NCBI GenBank assembly: GCA_023384095.1
Contig: JAHDXT010000008.1
Span: 1 to 64,000, forward strand
DNA: 64,000 nt
Origin: Hyphomicrobiaceae bacterium
Lineage (GTDB): Bacteria > Pseudomonadota > Alphaproteobacteria > Rhizobiales > Hyphomicrobiaceae
Direction: 5' to 3'
Part shown: positions 50,339 through 62,084 of the stretch, piece after piece
Layout: every line of letters begins with the position of its first letter
Numbering within the stretch: position 1 is the first letter of the stretch
Notes under the pieces: generated by a model
The model's database searches: none
The model's input: the letters and a program-made list of their open reading frames with translations, nothing else
What the model was told of the DNA's origin: nothing
Made by a program: the position numbers and the translations under genes

Positions 50339-51514
50339 ATGACCGAATCGAAGAAGCCGGCCGTGAGGCCGGCGCGGCCGCATTTCTCCTCCGGCCCCTG
50401 CGCCAAGCGCCCCGCCTGGTCCCCTGAAGCACTCGCCGACGCCGTTCTCGGCCGCTCTCACAGGTCGAAGGAAGGCAAAGCGCGCATCAAGCTCGCCATC
50501 GACAAGACGCGGCGGATCCTCGGACTGCCGGACGGATACCAGTGCGGCATCGTGCCGGGCTCCGACACCGGCGCGTTCGAGATGGCGATGTGGTCGCTGC
50601 TGGGAGCGCGCGGCGTCGAGGCGCTGGCCTGGGAGAGCTTCGGCAAGGGCTGGGTCACGGACATCCTGAAGCAGCTCAGGCTCGACGACGTGCGCCTGCA
50701 CGAGGCCGGCTACGGCGAGCTGCCGGATCTCGGCAAGGTCGATTTCAGCCGCGATGTGGTCTTCACCTGGAACGGCACCACGTCCGGCGTGCGGGTGCCG
50801 GACGGGAGCTGGATCGCCGACGACCGGCAGGGCCTGACGCTCGTCGATGCCACCTCCGCCGTGTTCGCCCAGGAGATCGACTGGAGCAAGGTCGACGTCG
50901 CCACCTTCTCCTGGCAGAAGGCGCTCGGCGGAGAAGCGGCGCACGGCATGCTCGTGCTGAGCCCGCGGGCCGTCGCGCGGCTGGAAAGCTATACGCCGTC
51001 CTGGCCCCTGCCGAAGCTGTTCCGCCTGACGAAGGGCGGGCGCCTCATGAAGGAGGTGTTCGACGGCGAGACGATCAACACGCCCTCCATGCTGTGCGTC
51101 GAGGACTACCTCGACACGCTCACATGGGCGGAAGGCATCGGCGGCCTCGAGGCGTTGCAGGCGCGCGCCGACGCCAATGCACAGGCCATTTTCGACTGGG
51201 TCGAGCGCACGCCCTGGATCGCCAATCTGGCGCGCGACCCGGCCACGCGCTCGAATACGTCGGTTTGTCTCAGCATCGTCGATCCCGCCGTGACGCGGCT
51301 CTCCGCCGACGAGCAATGGGCGTTCGCGAAAGATGTCGCAGGCGCTCTCGACAGGGAGGGCGTGGCCTACGACATCGCGGCCCATCGCGATGCGCCGCCT
51401 GGCCTCAGGATCTGGACCGGCTCGACGGTGGAGCGTGCCGATCTCGAGGCGCTGACCCCATGGCTCGACTGGGCGTTCGCGAGATCTCGCGCCAGCCTGC
51501 CCAAAGCTGCCTGA
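50339..51514 (+). CDS. serC: Phosphoserine transaminase
   Basis: 391 aa; [37 protein letters not shown]; upstream of serA. Confidence 0.96.
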   Translation: MTESKKPAVRPARPHFSSGPCAKRPAWSPEALADAVLGRSHRSKEGKARIKLAIDKTRRILGLPDGYQCGIVPGSDTGAFEMAMWSLLGARGVEALAWESFGKGWVTDILKQLRLDDVRLHEAGYGELPDLGKVDFSRDVVFTWNGTTSGVRVPDGSWIADDRQGLTLVDATSAVFAQEIDWSKVDVATFSWQKALGGEAAHGMLVLSPRAVARLESYTPSWPLPKLFRLTKGGRLMKEVFDGETINTPSMLCVEDYLDTLTWAEGIGGLEALQARADANAQAIFDWVERTPWIANLARDPATRSNTSVCLSIVDPAVTRLSADEQWAFAKDVAGALDREGVAYDIAAHRDAPPGLRIWTGSTVERADLEALTPWLDWAFARSRASLPKAA

Positions 51515-51611
51515 ACGACCCGACCGGCTTTGCGAGGAGCGCCCAGGCATCCAGTTGCGCCGGGCCATCGCGGCCGGTGCGCCACTCCGCTTTCGAGAAG
51601 GATCGGAACCA

Positions 51612-53192
51612 ATGTCCCCAAAGGTGCTCATATCCGATGAGCTGTCGCCGGCCGCCGTCGCGATCTTCAAGGAGCGCGGCATCGACGCCGAGGTGAAGGT
51701 CGGCCTCGGCAAGGACGAGCTCGAGCAGGTCATCGAGGGCTACGACGGCCTCGCCGTGCGCTCGGCGACCAAGGTCACCGCGAAGATCATCGCGGCCGCC
51801 GGCCGGCTCAAGGTGATCGGCCGCGCCGGCATCGGCGTCGACAACATCGACACCCGCGCCGCCACCGCCCGCGGCATCATCGTGATGAATACGCCCTACG
51901 GCAACTCCATCACAACCGCCGAGCACGCCATCTCCCTGATGCTGGCGCTGGCCCGGCAGATCCCCGAGGCCGACCGCTCGACGCAGGCCGGCAAATGGGA
52001 GAAGTCGAGGTTCATGGGCGTCGAGCTCTTCGGCAAGACGCTCGGCGTGATCGGCTGCGGCAATATCGGATCGATCGTCGCGGACCGCGGCATCGGGCTC
52101 AAGATGCGCGTCATCGCCTACGACCCGTTTCTGTCCCCGGAGCGCGCCATGGAGCTCGGGGTCGAGAAGGTCGAGCTCGATGATCTGCTGCAGCGCGCCG
52201 ACTTCATCACCCTCCATACGCCGTTGACGGAGCGCACGCGCAGGATCATCGATGCGCGCGCGCTGGCGCGCATGCGGCCGACGGCGCGCATCATCAACTG
52301 CGCGCGCGGCGGACTGATCGACGAGACGGCGCTCGCGGAGGCGCTGAGGTCGGGCCGCGTGGCGGGCGCCGCGCTCGACGTGTTCGAGGTCGAGCCGGCG
52401 CGCGAGAGCCCGCTGTTCGGCCTCGGCAACGCCGTCTGCACGCCCCACCTCGGCGCCGCCACGACCGAGGCGCAGGAGAACGTCGCGCTGCACGTCGCCG
52501 AGCAGATGTCGGACTACCTGCTCAAGGGCGCGATCTCGAACGCCGTCAACTTCCCGAGCATCACGGCCGAGGAGGCGCCGAAGCTCAAGCCCTTCATCAA
52601 GCTCGCCGAGCAGCTTGGCTCGTTTGCCGGCCAGCTCACCGAGACCAGGCTGAAGCAGGTCAAGATCGAGTACACGGGCGACGTCGCCGAGATGAATACG
52701 CGCGCCTTGACGTCTGCGATGCTGGCTGGCCTGCTCCGCCCGCTGCTCTCCGACGTCAACATGGTCTCTGCTCCCGCCATGGCCCGCGAGCGCGGGCTGA
52801 TGATCGAGGAGGTCAAGCGCAGCGAGGAGGGCGCCTACCAGACCTATGTGCGCGTCACGGTCGAGACTGAGCGCGGCGAGCGCTCCGTGGCCGGGACGGT
52901 GTTCTCCGACGGCCGTCCCCGGCTCATCCAGATCAAGGGGATCGACATGGAGGCCGAGCTCGGCGCGCACATGCTCTACATCACCAACCAGGACAAGCCG
53001 GGGTTCATCGGCAGCTTCGGCTCGCTGATGGGCGAGGCGATGGTCAACATCGCGACGCTGAACCTCGGGCGCGACCGGCCGGGCGGCGACGCCATCTGCC
53101 TCGTTGCTGTCGACGGACCCGTCTCCGACGAGATCCTGGCCAAGGTGAGGGCGCTGCCGATGGTCACGCGGGCGAACCGCCTGGCGTTCTGA
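51612..53192 (+). CDS. serA: D-3-phosphoglycerate dehydrogenase
   Basis: MSPKVLISDELSPAAVAIFKERGIDAEVKVG; IGRAGIGVDNID; C-terminal ACT-like domain. Confidence 0.97.
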   Translation: MSPKVLISDELSPAAVAIFKERGIDAEVKVGLGKDELEQVIEGYDGLAVRSATKVTAKIIAAAGRLKVIGRAGIGVDNIDTRAATARGIIVMNTPYGNSITTAEHAISLMLALARQIPEADRSTQAGKWEKSRFMGVELFGKTLGVIGCGNIGSIVADRGIGLKMRVIAYDPFLSPERAMELGVEKVELDDLLQRADFITLHTPLTERTRRIIDARALARMRPTARIINCARGGLIDETALAEALRSGRVAGAALDVFEVEPARESPLFGLGNAVCTPHLGAATTEAQENVALHVAEQMSDYLLKGAISNAVNFPSITAEEAPKLKPFIKLAEQLGSFAGQLTETRLKQVKIEYTGDVAEMNTRALTSAMLAGLLRPLLSDVNMVSAPAMARERGLMIEEVKRSEEGAYQTYVRVTVETERGERSVAGTVFSDGRPRLIQIKGIDMEAELGAHMLYITNQDKPGFIGSFGSLMGEAMVNIATLNLGRDRPGGDAICLVAVDGPVSDEILAKVRALPMVTRANRLAF

Positions 53193-53271
53193 GCACAGCC
53201 CGATCTGACCCACGGAATCGTCACAGTAGGGACATGAAGACTGCTAATCTCTCGCCGGTCGGGACAAAAAA

Positions 53272-54963
53272 GTGAAGCGCTGGGGGAGGGCTGTCATGCG
53301 TCTCGTGATCGGTGCCGTGACGATGCTGCTGACGGCGATGCCGCTCGGCGCCGCCGAGCTGCCGGCGACCTCGAAGGTCGATGCTGTCACCGTGTTCGCC
53401 TCGGGCGCCGAGGTGCGCCGTCTCGCCCGGTTGAGGCTGGAGGCTGGCGAGCACACGGTCATCATCAGCGATTTGCCGCAGCAGGCCGTCGCCAACTCGA
53501 TCCGCGTCGACGGCAAGGCCACCGGCAAGCTCGAGATCGGCGCCGTCGACAGCCGCCGCATCGTGCTGCCGCGGGCGGGCGCCGAGGCCCAGCAGAGCGA
53601 GCGGCGCCGGATCGAGGACCAGATCGAACGGCTCAAGGACGAGCGGACGGGCTTCGAGGGACGCATCGAGGCGGCCGAGAGCCAGAAGGTGTTCATCAAG
53701 GAGCTCATGGAGCTGCCGGCGCGGCCCGTGCCGGCGGCAGCCGCAGGTCAGACGGCGCGCGAGGACTGGCCGCAGGTCCTGACCCTGATCGGGACCGGCA
53801 TCGCCGACGCCAATCGCGCGATCCAGGACGCCGAGGTGCGCATCCGCGAGATCGACCGGCGCATCGCCGAGCTAGAGAAAGAGCTTGCAGCCCAGGCGCC
53901 GCCGCTCGAGGAGCGCACGCAGGTGAAGATCCACCTCATCGCGCCGGCGCCGCTCGAGGCGGACCTGGTCGTGCGCTACCAGGTGCCGAACGCATCCTGG
54001 ACCCCGGTCTACGATTCGCGCCTGACGACGGGGGCCAAGAACGCCGCCCCGCAGCTCACTCTGACGCGGCGTGCCAGCATCACCCAGCGCACCGGCGAGG
54101 CCTGGCAGGACGTCGCCCTGACGCTGTCCACGACACGCCCGGCGAGCAACGTCTCCGCTCCCGACCTCAAGGTGATCACCGTCGACTTCATGCCCGAGCG
54201 CCCGCCGGTAGCTGAGGCTCCGGCCGCCGCCCGCGACATGGCGAGGCGGCGCAGCGCCGCCGAGACCTTGGCCGGGGCGCCGCCGCCGCCGGCTGGTCTG
54301 GTTGCCGCCGGTGAGCAGAAGGCGGACGCCAGCCTGTCGGAGTTCGCTGCGACGTTCGCCGTTCCCGGCCGCGTCACCATCGAGAACACCGGCGAGATCA
54401 AGCGGGTCGTCATCGACGAGGCCCAGCTCGAGCCTACGCTCGTGGTGCGCGCGGTGCCGAAGCGCGAGGAGCGCGCTTTCCTCTACGCGAAGCTGGTGCT
54501 GCCGAAGGCGAGCGTATTCCTGCCCGGCCCGATCTCGCTGTTCCGCGATCAGACCTTCGTCGGCACCGGGCACCTGCCGCAGCTTGCCGGCGGCGATGAG
54601 CACGAGCTCGGTTTCGGCGCCGACGACGCGGTGCGCATTCGCTATACCATCGCGGACGAGAAGCGCGGTGAAACGGGCCTGATCTCGACCTCACGGACCG
54701 ACCAGCGCAACTACCGCATCACGGTCAAGAACCTGCACGAGCGGCCGATCGCGTTCACGGTGCTCGACCAGGTCCCGGCCTCGCTGAACCAGGAGATCAA
54801 GGTGGAGCTGATCGGCCGCGCGGCTCCGACGCGACGCGACGTCGACGACAAACGCGGGGTGCTGGCCTGGGAGGACAAGCTCGCCCCCGACGAGGAGCGC
54901 GTCATCGAGTTCGGCTACAGAATCACGTGGCCCGCGGCGAAAAACATCACGTTCCGGCCCTGA
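53272..54963 (+). CDS. Mucoidy inhibitor MuiA family (DUF4139) protein
   Basis: 563 aa; signal peptide, coiled coil, C-terminal LDQVPASLNQEIKVELI... Confidence 0.9.
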   Translation: MKRWGRAVMRLVIGAVTMLLTAMPLGAAELPATSKVDAVTVFASGAEVRRLARLRLEAGEHTVIISDLPQQAVANSIRVDGKATGKLEIGAVDSRRIVLPRAGAEAQQSERRRIEDQIERLKDERTGFEGRIEAAESQKVFIKELMELPARPVPAAAAGQTAREDWPQVLTLIGTGIADANRAIQDAEVRIREIDRRIAELEKELAAQAPPLEERTQVKIHLIAPAPLEADLVVRYQVPNASWTPVYDSRLTTGAKNAAPQLTLTRRASITQRTGEAWQDVALTLSTTRPASNVSAPDLKVITVDFMPERPPVAEAPAAARDMARRRSAAETLAGAPPPPAGLVAAGEQKADASLSEFAATFAVPGRVTIENTGEIKRVVIDEAQLEPTLVVRAVPKREERAFLYAKLVLPKASVFLPGPISLFRDQTFVGTGHLPQLAGGDEHELGFGADDAVRIRYTIADEKRGETGLISTSRTDQRNYRITVKNLHERPIAFTVLDQVPASLNQEIKVELIGRAAPTRRDVDDKRGVLAWEDKLAPDEERVIEFGYRITWPAAKNITFRP

Positions 54964-55020
54964 GTCATGGCCGCGGCATGGTGCGGCCGCTCGCCCGTTG
55001 AGCTATAGAGTCCGTCGCGG

Positions 55021-55039
55021 CCCCGGCGCTCAGCCGGGG
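55021..55039. terminator. GC hairpin between the MuiA-like gene and purA (no U tract)
   Basis: CCCCGGC-GCTCA-GCCGGGG. Confidence 0.4.
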
Positions 55040-55064
55040 TCGAGCCGTGACATAGGGACTCGCA

Positions 55065-56357
<1,293 letters not shown>

Positions 56358-56372
56358 CCGCCGCCATGGAGC

Positions 56373-56396
56373 GGGTCAGACCCGGCGGGCCTGACC
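56373..56396. terminator. Hairpin between convergent purA and GNAT genes
   Basis: GGGTCAGACCCGGCGGGCCTGACC, also a copy of the repeat at 26881. Confidence 0.5.
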
Positions 56397-56397
56397 C

Positions 56398-56895
56398 TCA
56401 TCCAGCGGTCACTAGCCCGCTGAGCTGGAAAAGTGCGTCCGGGGCGAGCTCGGCCGCCAGGACGCGGGCCGGATCGACGGGGCCGGGCAGACGGATGCGG
56501 CCCGGGGCGACTTGGGAAAAGCCGAAACGGCCATAGTAGGGCTCGTCGCCGACGAGGACCACGAGACGGACGCCGTCGGCCTTCGCCTGCGCCATCCCCT
56601 CCGCGATCAGGCGACGGCCGTAGCCTTTGCCGGCCCATTGCGGCTCGACGGCCAGCGGGCCGAGCAGCAGCGCGCCGGACTCGCCTCCGATGGCCACGGG
56701 CGTGAACCGGATCGCCGCCGCCAGTCTGCCGTCGAGCAGCGCCTTGCGGCAGAACGGCGAGACGGGCGGCGTGCCCTCGCGGATGCGGTAGGCCGTGCGC
56801 GTGAATCGACCCGGCCCGAACACCCGGGCGTGAAGTGCGGAAACTTGAGGCAGGTCCTCCGGCAGCACGTGCCGGATCACGATATCGGAAGCCAT
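56398..56895 (-). CDS. GNAT family N-acetyltransferase
   Basis: 165 aa; LLLGPLAVEPQWAGKGYGRRLIAEGM. Confidence 0.92.
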   Translation of the reverse strand: MASDIVIRHVLPEDLPQVSALHARVFGPGRFTRTAYRIREGTPPVSPFCRKALLDGRLAAAIRFTPVAIGGESGALLLGPLAVEPQWAGKGYGRRLIAEGMAQAKADGVRLVVLVGDEPYYGRFGFSQVAPGRIRLPGPVDPARVLAAELAPDALFQLSGLVTAG

Positions 56896-57083
56896 GGCAG
56901 GGAGCTCATGAGGCTGGAGTGAACCGAAGCCCGCCTGCGGGACGCCGCGGGCGCACGCCTATCGGGTGCGGCGTCGTCGCTGAGCTCTGATCGGCAGTGA
57001 TTTCCGGTCCACCATGGCCGCCATGCTGTAGCAGCAGGGAAACTCCCGGTCCAGGCATCCGATGCAGACTGAGGTGCGGCGGC

Positions 57084-57626
57084 TTACCACCAGTCCGCCC
57101 GCTGTACGCCGTGGAGCAGTTCCGCCAGCCGCCGCCGGACCGGGCCGATGACGCCGTCGGGCAGGGCGTCCGGAGGGAAGAAGCTCTGCTCGGCGATCTC
57201 GCGGTTCGGCTGCGGCGCGGCGGGCTGCTCCCACTGCCGGACCGCGAACAGTGCAATGTGGTCGGAGGGGAAGGCCCGGAAATTGGCGTAGACGCCCACC
57301 AGCTCGGGCCGGCCGCGGAGGCGAACGCCGGCCTCCTCGGCAAGCTCGCGCTCGAGTGCCGCGAGCACGGTCTCGTTGCGCTCCACGCCCCCGCCCGGGA
57401 AGTGCCAGCCCGGGCGATAGGTGTGGCGGACGAGGAGCACGCGGCCTTGGGTGTCGAGCACGACGCCCTGCGCGCCCATGGTGAGCCCTCGCCTGAGGCG
57501 CCAGTAGCGCTGCACTATCCTCCGTGTAGCTCGCTGCAGGGCCAAGGCTCGTTCTCCGGCGACGGCGACGATTTGCGGCGGCGGGCCGCCGGTGGCGAGC
57601 GCGCTGCCGCCGAACCATGTTAACAC
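57084..57626 (-). CDS. NUDIX hydrolase
   Basis: 180 aa; [24 protein letters not shown] Nudix box. Confidence 0.9.
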   Translation of the reverse strand: MLTWFGGSALATGGPPPQIVAVAGERALALQRATRRIVQRYWRLRRGLTMGAQGVVLDTQGRVLLVRHTYRPGWHFPGGGVERNETVLAALERELAEEAGVRLRGRPELVGVYANFRAFPSDHIALFAVRQWEQPAAPQPNREIAEQSFFPPDALPDGVIGPVRRRLAELLHGVQRADWW

Positions 57627-57660
57627 TCGCGGCGCGCGCGCAGCATCCGGGGCCGGGACA

Positions 57661-58605
57661 ATGCACTCTCACTTCACCATCGCCCACCTGTCGGACATCC
57701 ATCTGGCTCCGCTCGCCGCCTTCTGGCCGAACTACTGGAACGCCAAGCGATTTCTCGGATTCGCCAATTGGGTGATGCGGCGTCGCCGGTCGCATCTGCG
57801 CGCCGTGGTCGACCTCCTCGTGTCGGACCTGCGCCACCAGGGTGTGGACCACATCGCCGTGACGGGCGACCTCGTCAACATCGGTCTGCCGCAGGAGTAC
57901 GAGACGGCGCTGCTCTGGCTGCACACCCTCGGTCCCCCCGACAGGGTGTCGGTGGTGCCTGGCAACCACGACATCTACACGCGCCTGCGCAGGCACAGCG
58001 GCGTCGGGCGATGGGCGCGGTACATGGAATCGGACGACTGGGGTGCCGAGCTGGCCCCCGGCTCCGGTCCCCGCTTTCCCTATGTCCGCCGGATCGGCAA
58101 ATCGATCGCGCTGGTGGGGCTCAACTCGGCGGTGCCGACGCCGCCGGGCATCGCCTCGGGCGAGGTCGGCGCCGGGCAGATCCGGCAGTGCCGGGATCTG
58201 CTGCGCGAGCTCGGGCGCATGGACCTGTTCCGCCTGGTCATGATCCATCATCCGCCGCTCGTGTCCCAGATCCGGCCCGGCCGCGATCTGAGGGACGCGG
58301 CTGCGCTGGAATCGGCGCTCGTCGACGCCGGCGCCGAGCTCGTCATCCACGGCCACAACCATCGCGACATGGTGAGCTGGCGCACGTCGGCGAGCGGCCC
58401 GATGGCGGTGGTCGGGATCGCCTCGGGCTCCATCGGGCGGGTGCACCGCCACGAGCCGCTGGCGCGATACAACATCTACCGGATCATGCCCGCCGGCGCC
58501 GGCCGGCCCTGGCGGATCGAGTTGATCGGTCGCGGCATCCGGGAGCCCGACGGGCCGGTCGTCCAGGTCGAGCGCCGCTGGCTCGAGCCCGTGCTCGCCG
58601 AGTAG
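57661..58605 (+). CDS. Metallophosphoesterase
   Basis: [24 protein letters not shown]-like [24 protein letters not shown]. Confidence 0.93.
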   Translation: MHSHFTIAHLSDIHLAPLAAFWPNYWNAKRFLGFANWVMRRRRSHLRAVVDLLVSDLRHQGVDHIAVTGDLVNIGLPQEYETALLWLHTLGPPDRVSVVPGNHDIYTRLRRHSGVGRWARYMESDDWGAELAPGSGPRFPYVRRIGKSIALVGLNSAVPTPPGIASGEVGAGQIRQCRDLLRELGRMDLFRLVMIHHPPLVSQIRPGRDLRDAAALESALVDAGAELVIHGHNHRDMVSWRTSASGPMAVVGIASGSIGRVHRHEPLARYNIYRIMPAGAGRPWRIELIGRGIREPDGPVVQVERRWLEPVLAE

Positions 58606-58635
58606 CCTGGCGGTCCATAAGGCTCGCTTATCAAT

Positions 58636-58663
58636 CTCACGTGTAATCCTCAACTTACGTGAG
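58636..58663. promoter_or_regulatory. Inverted repeat upstream of the MFS gene (operator or terminator)
   Basis: CTCACGT-N14-ACGTGAG. Confidence 0.3.
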
Positions 58664-58716
58664 GCTTCGCCTGTGCCATAAGAAGGGCCGGTCCGGAGCT
58701 TCCAGGCATCGCGCGC

Positions 58717-59937
58717 ATGACATTCCTGCCCTCTCCAGCGAACCGTTTCCCCCCTTGGGCCATCGTGCTCACGGCCGGTGTCATCGTCGGCATGGCGATG
58801 GGCCTGCGCCAGGTGATGGGGCTCTATCTGACGCCGATGACGACGGAGCTCGGCATCGGCCGCGAGCCCTTCTCGAACGCCATGGCCATCGCCAACCTGG
58901 TATGGGGCATCGGCGCGGTGCTGGCCGGCGCCATTGCCGACAGATACGGCGCGGGCCGGGTGATCGCCGGCAGTGCGCTGGCGACGGCGGCAGGGCTCTA
59001 TCTGATGTACGCCGCGCAGTCGCCGCTCGATCTAAACTTCAGCGGCGTCCTGCTCGGCATCGGCGTGTGCGGCACGGGGGTGACGGCGCTCGTGGGCGCG
59101 GTGGGGCGCGCTGTCGAGCCCGGGAAGCGAGTTGCGGCCATCGCATCGCTCGGCATGGCGGCCGGTATCGGCGGCTTCGTTGCTTTTCCATACGCCCACG
59201 TGCTGATCGAATGGCTCGGATGGCAGATCAGTCTGCTCGTGCTTGCGGCCACTGCAATCGTGATGATCCCGCTCGCCTGGCCGCTTAGAGGCACGCCGGC
59301 CACCCAGCAATCGGCGATCAGGCCGCAGTCGCTGAGCGAGGCGTTCAACGAGGCCTTCCAGCACCCGAGCTTCTGGCTGCTGACGGCCGGCTTCTTCGTC
59401 TGCGGCTTCCACGTGGCGTTCTATTCCGTGCACCTGCCGGCGTTCGTCGCCGACAGCGGGCTCGACGCGAGCGTCGGGGTCCTGGCGCTGATGGCGGTCG
59501 GCATCGCCAACATCATCGGCACCTGGCTTGCCGGCCAGTCGGGCCGCTTCATGGAGAAGCGGGTCGGCCTCAGCCTCATCTACTTCATGCGCTGCTTCGT
59601 TTTCGTCGGCCTGCTGTTCCTGCCGATCACCGGGCCGGTGGTCATCGTCCTCAGCGCGGTTCTCGGGCTGTTCTGGCTGTCCACCGTGCCGCTGACGAGC
59701 GGGCTCGTCGCGGTCTTCTTCGGGACCACCTGGATGTCGATGCTGTTCGGGTTCGTGTTCCTGTCGCACCAGCTCGGCTCGTTCGCGGGGCTGTGGCTGG
59801 CAGGCCGGCTCTACGATCTCACCGGGTCATACGACGCGATGTGGTGGATCTCGATCGGGTTCGGGCTGTTCGCCGCCGCCATTCACTGGCCGATCAGGGA
59901 GCGACCGGTGGCGCGACTCGCGGCGGCCGTCAGGTGA
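58717..59937 (+). CDS. MFS transporter
   Basis: 406 aa, ~12 TM segments; GIGREPFSNAMAIANLVWGIGAVLAGAIADRYGAGRVIAG. Confidence 0.92.
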   Translation: MTFLPSPANRFPPWAIVLTAGVIVGMAMGLRQVMGLYLTPMTTELGIGREPFSNAMAIANLVWGIGAVLAGAIADRYGAGRVIAGSALATAAGLYLMYAAQSPLDLNFSGVLLGIGVCGTGVTALVGAVGRAVEPGKRVAAIASLGMAAGIGGFVAFPYAHVLIEWLGWQISLLVLAATAIVMIPLAWPLRGTPATQQSAIRPQSLSEAFNEAFQHPSFWLLTAGFFVCGFHVAFYSVHLPAFVADSGLDASVGVLALMAVGIANIIGTWLAGQSGRFMEKRVGLSLIYFMRCFVFVGLLFLPITGPVVIVLSAVLGLFWLSTVPLTSGLVAVFFGTTWMSMLFGFVFLSHQLGSFAGLWLAGRLYDLTGSYDAMWWISIGFGLFAAAIHWPIRERPVARLAAAVR

Positions 59938-60029
59938 CGGCCTCGCCCGCCGCGGCAGGTCGTGATAATGTTCCGCCGGGTCCGGCTTTCGTCGGAACTG
60001 GATCGACCGCCCTTGAGGCGAGAAGGATC

Positions 60030-60170
60030 ATGGAGCAGCCGCTGAGAATGGTGCTGGTCGGCGGAGCGGTTGCGGCGCTCATGCTGGGCGCCGGCTATCT
60101 CTACGCCGTGCGCGGCGAGGCGATCCTCCTCGACCTCGCCGCCATGGGCCGCGGCCTCTTCTGTCTGTGA
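60030..60170 (+). CDS. Small single-TM hypothetical protein (46 aa)
   Basis: MEQPLRMVLVGGAVAALMLGAGYLYAVRGEAILLDLAAMGRGLFCL; fits the gap between MFS and PhoD genes; in ORF 59793..60170. Confidence 0.6.
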   Translation: MEQPLRMVLVGGAVAALMLGAGYLYAVRGEAILLDLAAMGRGLFCL

Positions 60171-60216
60171 TGCGCTGCGGGCATACGCGCGCCGCTCTCC
60201 CGATCGTATCGGCTGA

Positions 60217-61344
60217 ATGACGAGCTATACGCGGCGCCGGGGGCTCCGGATGCTCGCCGGAGCAGCCCTTGCGGTCGTGCTTGGGCCTTCGCCGTACCCT
60301 GGCCGGTCCCGGGCCCAGACCTCTGACACCGATCCCGGTATCGAGCCGGCGACGCCCTGGCTGGTCCTGCCGGAGACGGCGGTCCTGGAGCGGATCGCCT
60401 TCGGCTCCTGCCTCGATCAGGTGAAGCCGCAGCCGATCTGGGCGGCGGTCATGGCTGCGCGGCCGCAGCTCATGCTGATGCTGGGGGACAACGTCTATGG
60501 CGATGTCGCGAGTCCCGACCTCCGACGGCTCAGGGCCGCATACGCCCTGCAGGCGGTCCAGCCGGAGCTCGCCGCGGCACGCGCGGAGATACCCTTCCTC
60601 CCGATCTGGGACGATCACGACTACGGGCTGAACGACGGCGGCGGCGAGTTCGGCTATCGCCATACCACCAATCGTCTTTTCCACGCGTTCTGGCAAAGGC
60701 CGCAGCCCGGACATCCCGACGGCGGCATCTACTACAGCCGACTGTTCGGCCCGGTGGGGCGCCGCGTGCAGATCATCATGCTCGACACGCGCAGCTTCCG
60801 CTCGCCGCTGCGGCCGAAGCCGCCCGGCTTTCCCTATTGGGGCAGGTACGCGCCGGACCCGGACCCGGCCAAAACGATGCTCGGTGAAACGCAGTGGGCA
60901 TGGCTCGAGGCCGAGCTGCGGCGGCCCGCCGACCTCCGCCTCGTCGTCTCCAGCGTCCAGGTGCTGGCCGAGGGGCATGGTTTCGAGCGCTGGGGGAACC
61001 TGCCGCGCGAGCGCGAGCGGCTGTTGGACGTCATCGGGCGGACGCAAGCCCGGGGCGTCGTGCTGCTGTCCGGGGACAGGCACTCGGGAGCCATCTACCG
61101 GTCCGAAGCCGCGGGGAGCTATCCGCTCGTCGAGATCACCTCGAGCTCGCTCAACAAGTCTTACGGACCCTCCAGAGATGCGCGCATCCCGCCGCTCGTC
61201 AGCAGAATCTACCACCCGGAGAACTTCGCCACCGTCGACATCGATTGGGTTTCGCGCCGCATCGTGTTGACGCTCCGGGATGTCGGCGGCCTCAGCGTCG
61301 CCGCCGTCGCGGTGCCGTTCTCCGGATCAGGGGCTCCGGACTGA
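60217..61344 (+). CDS. Alkaline phosphatase D (PhoD) family protein
   Basis: 375 aa; RRRGLRMLAGAAL signal; FGSCLDQVKPQPIWAAV, MLGDNVYGD, WDDHDYGLNDGG. Confidence 0.93.
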   Translation: MTSYTRRRGLRMLAGAALAVVLGPSPYPGRSRAQTSDTDPGIEPATPWLVLPETAVLERIAFGSCLDQVKPQPIWAAVMAARPQLMLMLGDNVYGDVASPDLRRLRAAYALQAVQPELAAARAEIPFLPIWDDHDYGLNDGGGEFGYRHTTNRLFHAFWQRPQPGHPDGGIYYSRLFGPVGRRVQIIMLDTRSFRSPLRPKPPGFPYWGRYAPDPDPAKTMLGETQWAWLEAELRRPADLRLVVSSVQVLAEGHGFERWGNLPRERERLLDVIGRTQARGVVLLSGDRHSGAIYRSEAAGSYPLVEITSSSLNKSYGPSRDARIPPLVSRIYHPENFATVDIDWVSRRIVLTLRDVGGLSVAAVAVPFSGSGAPD

Positions 61345-61443
61345 AAGCCCGAGGCCGGAGAGGCTCGGGTGGGGAGTTCGCGGTCGCCCCGTCGGCCGCG
61401 CTATATTGGGCGCATGGACCGCCGCGTCCGCGGTCGTCGCACG

Positions 61444-61938
61444 ATGGAGGTCGAGATGACACGGCTCACCCGCTACACTGGCTGGCTCGCGCTCGTGCCG
61501 GCGCTGCTCCTGGCGGCATCCGGCCCGGCGGCCGCACAGGAGGTGCGCACCTACAGCAAGAAGGGCAGCTACGACGACGTGCGCTTCGAGTTGACCAATG
61601 CGGTCATCAACCGGGGCCTGACGATCGACTACACCGGCCAGATCGGGAAGATGCTGGAGCGCACCGGGGCCGACGTCGGCAGCGAGAAACCGCTCTACAA
61701 GTCGGCAGAGTTCTTCACCTTCTGCTCAGCGAAGCTGTCGCGGCAGATGATCGAGGCCGATCCTATGAACATCGGGTTCTGTCCCTACGTGTTGTTCATC
61801 TACGAGAGCATCGGCCAGCCCGGCGTCGTCATCGTCGGCTACCGGCGTCCGCCGGCCTCCGGCAGCGGGGAGACGAAAGCGGCGTTGGCCGAGGTGGAGG
61901 CGCTGCTCGACGGCATCGCTCGCGATGCATTGAACTGA
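61444..61938 (+). CDS. DUF302-like secreted protein
   Basis: 164 aa; signal peptide ...AASGPAAAQEVRTYSKKGSYDDVRFELTNAVINRGL. Confidence 0.8.
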   Translation: MEVEMTRLTRYTGWLALVPALLLAASGPAAAQEVRTYSKKGSYDDVRFELTNAVINRGLTIDYTGQIGKMLERTGADVGSEKPLYKSAEFFTFCSAKLSRQMIEADPMNIGFCPYVLFIYESIGQPGVVIVGYRRPPASGSGETKAALAEVEALLDGIARDALN

Positions 61939-61954
61939 CGACGGTCGTAGTTGG

Positions 61955-62060
61955 CCCTCCCCTCGACGGGGAGGGCGGCGCGGCACAGCCGTGCGGGTGG
62001 GGCGGGGCCACAATCGAGACGCTGGTGCATAGGCACCCCCTCCCCGCAAGGAGGGCAGAA
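61955..62060. repeat. Dispersed CTCCCC-palindrome element (third site of the family)
   Basis: CCCTCCCCTCGACGGGGAGGGCGGCGCGGCACAGCCGTGCGGGTGGGGCGGGGCCACAATCGA..., highly similar to 16600-16680. Confidence 0.85.
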
Positions 62061-62084
62061 GTGCTCGCTGCTTCGGATTCAATC

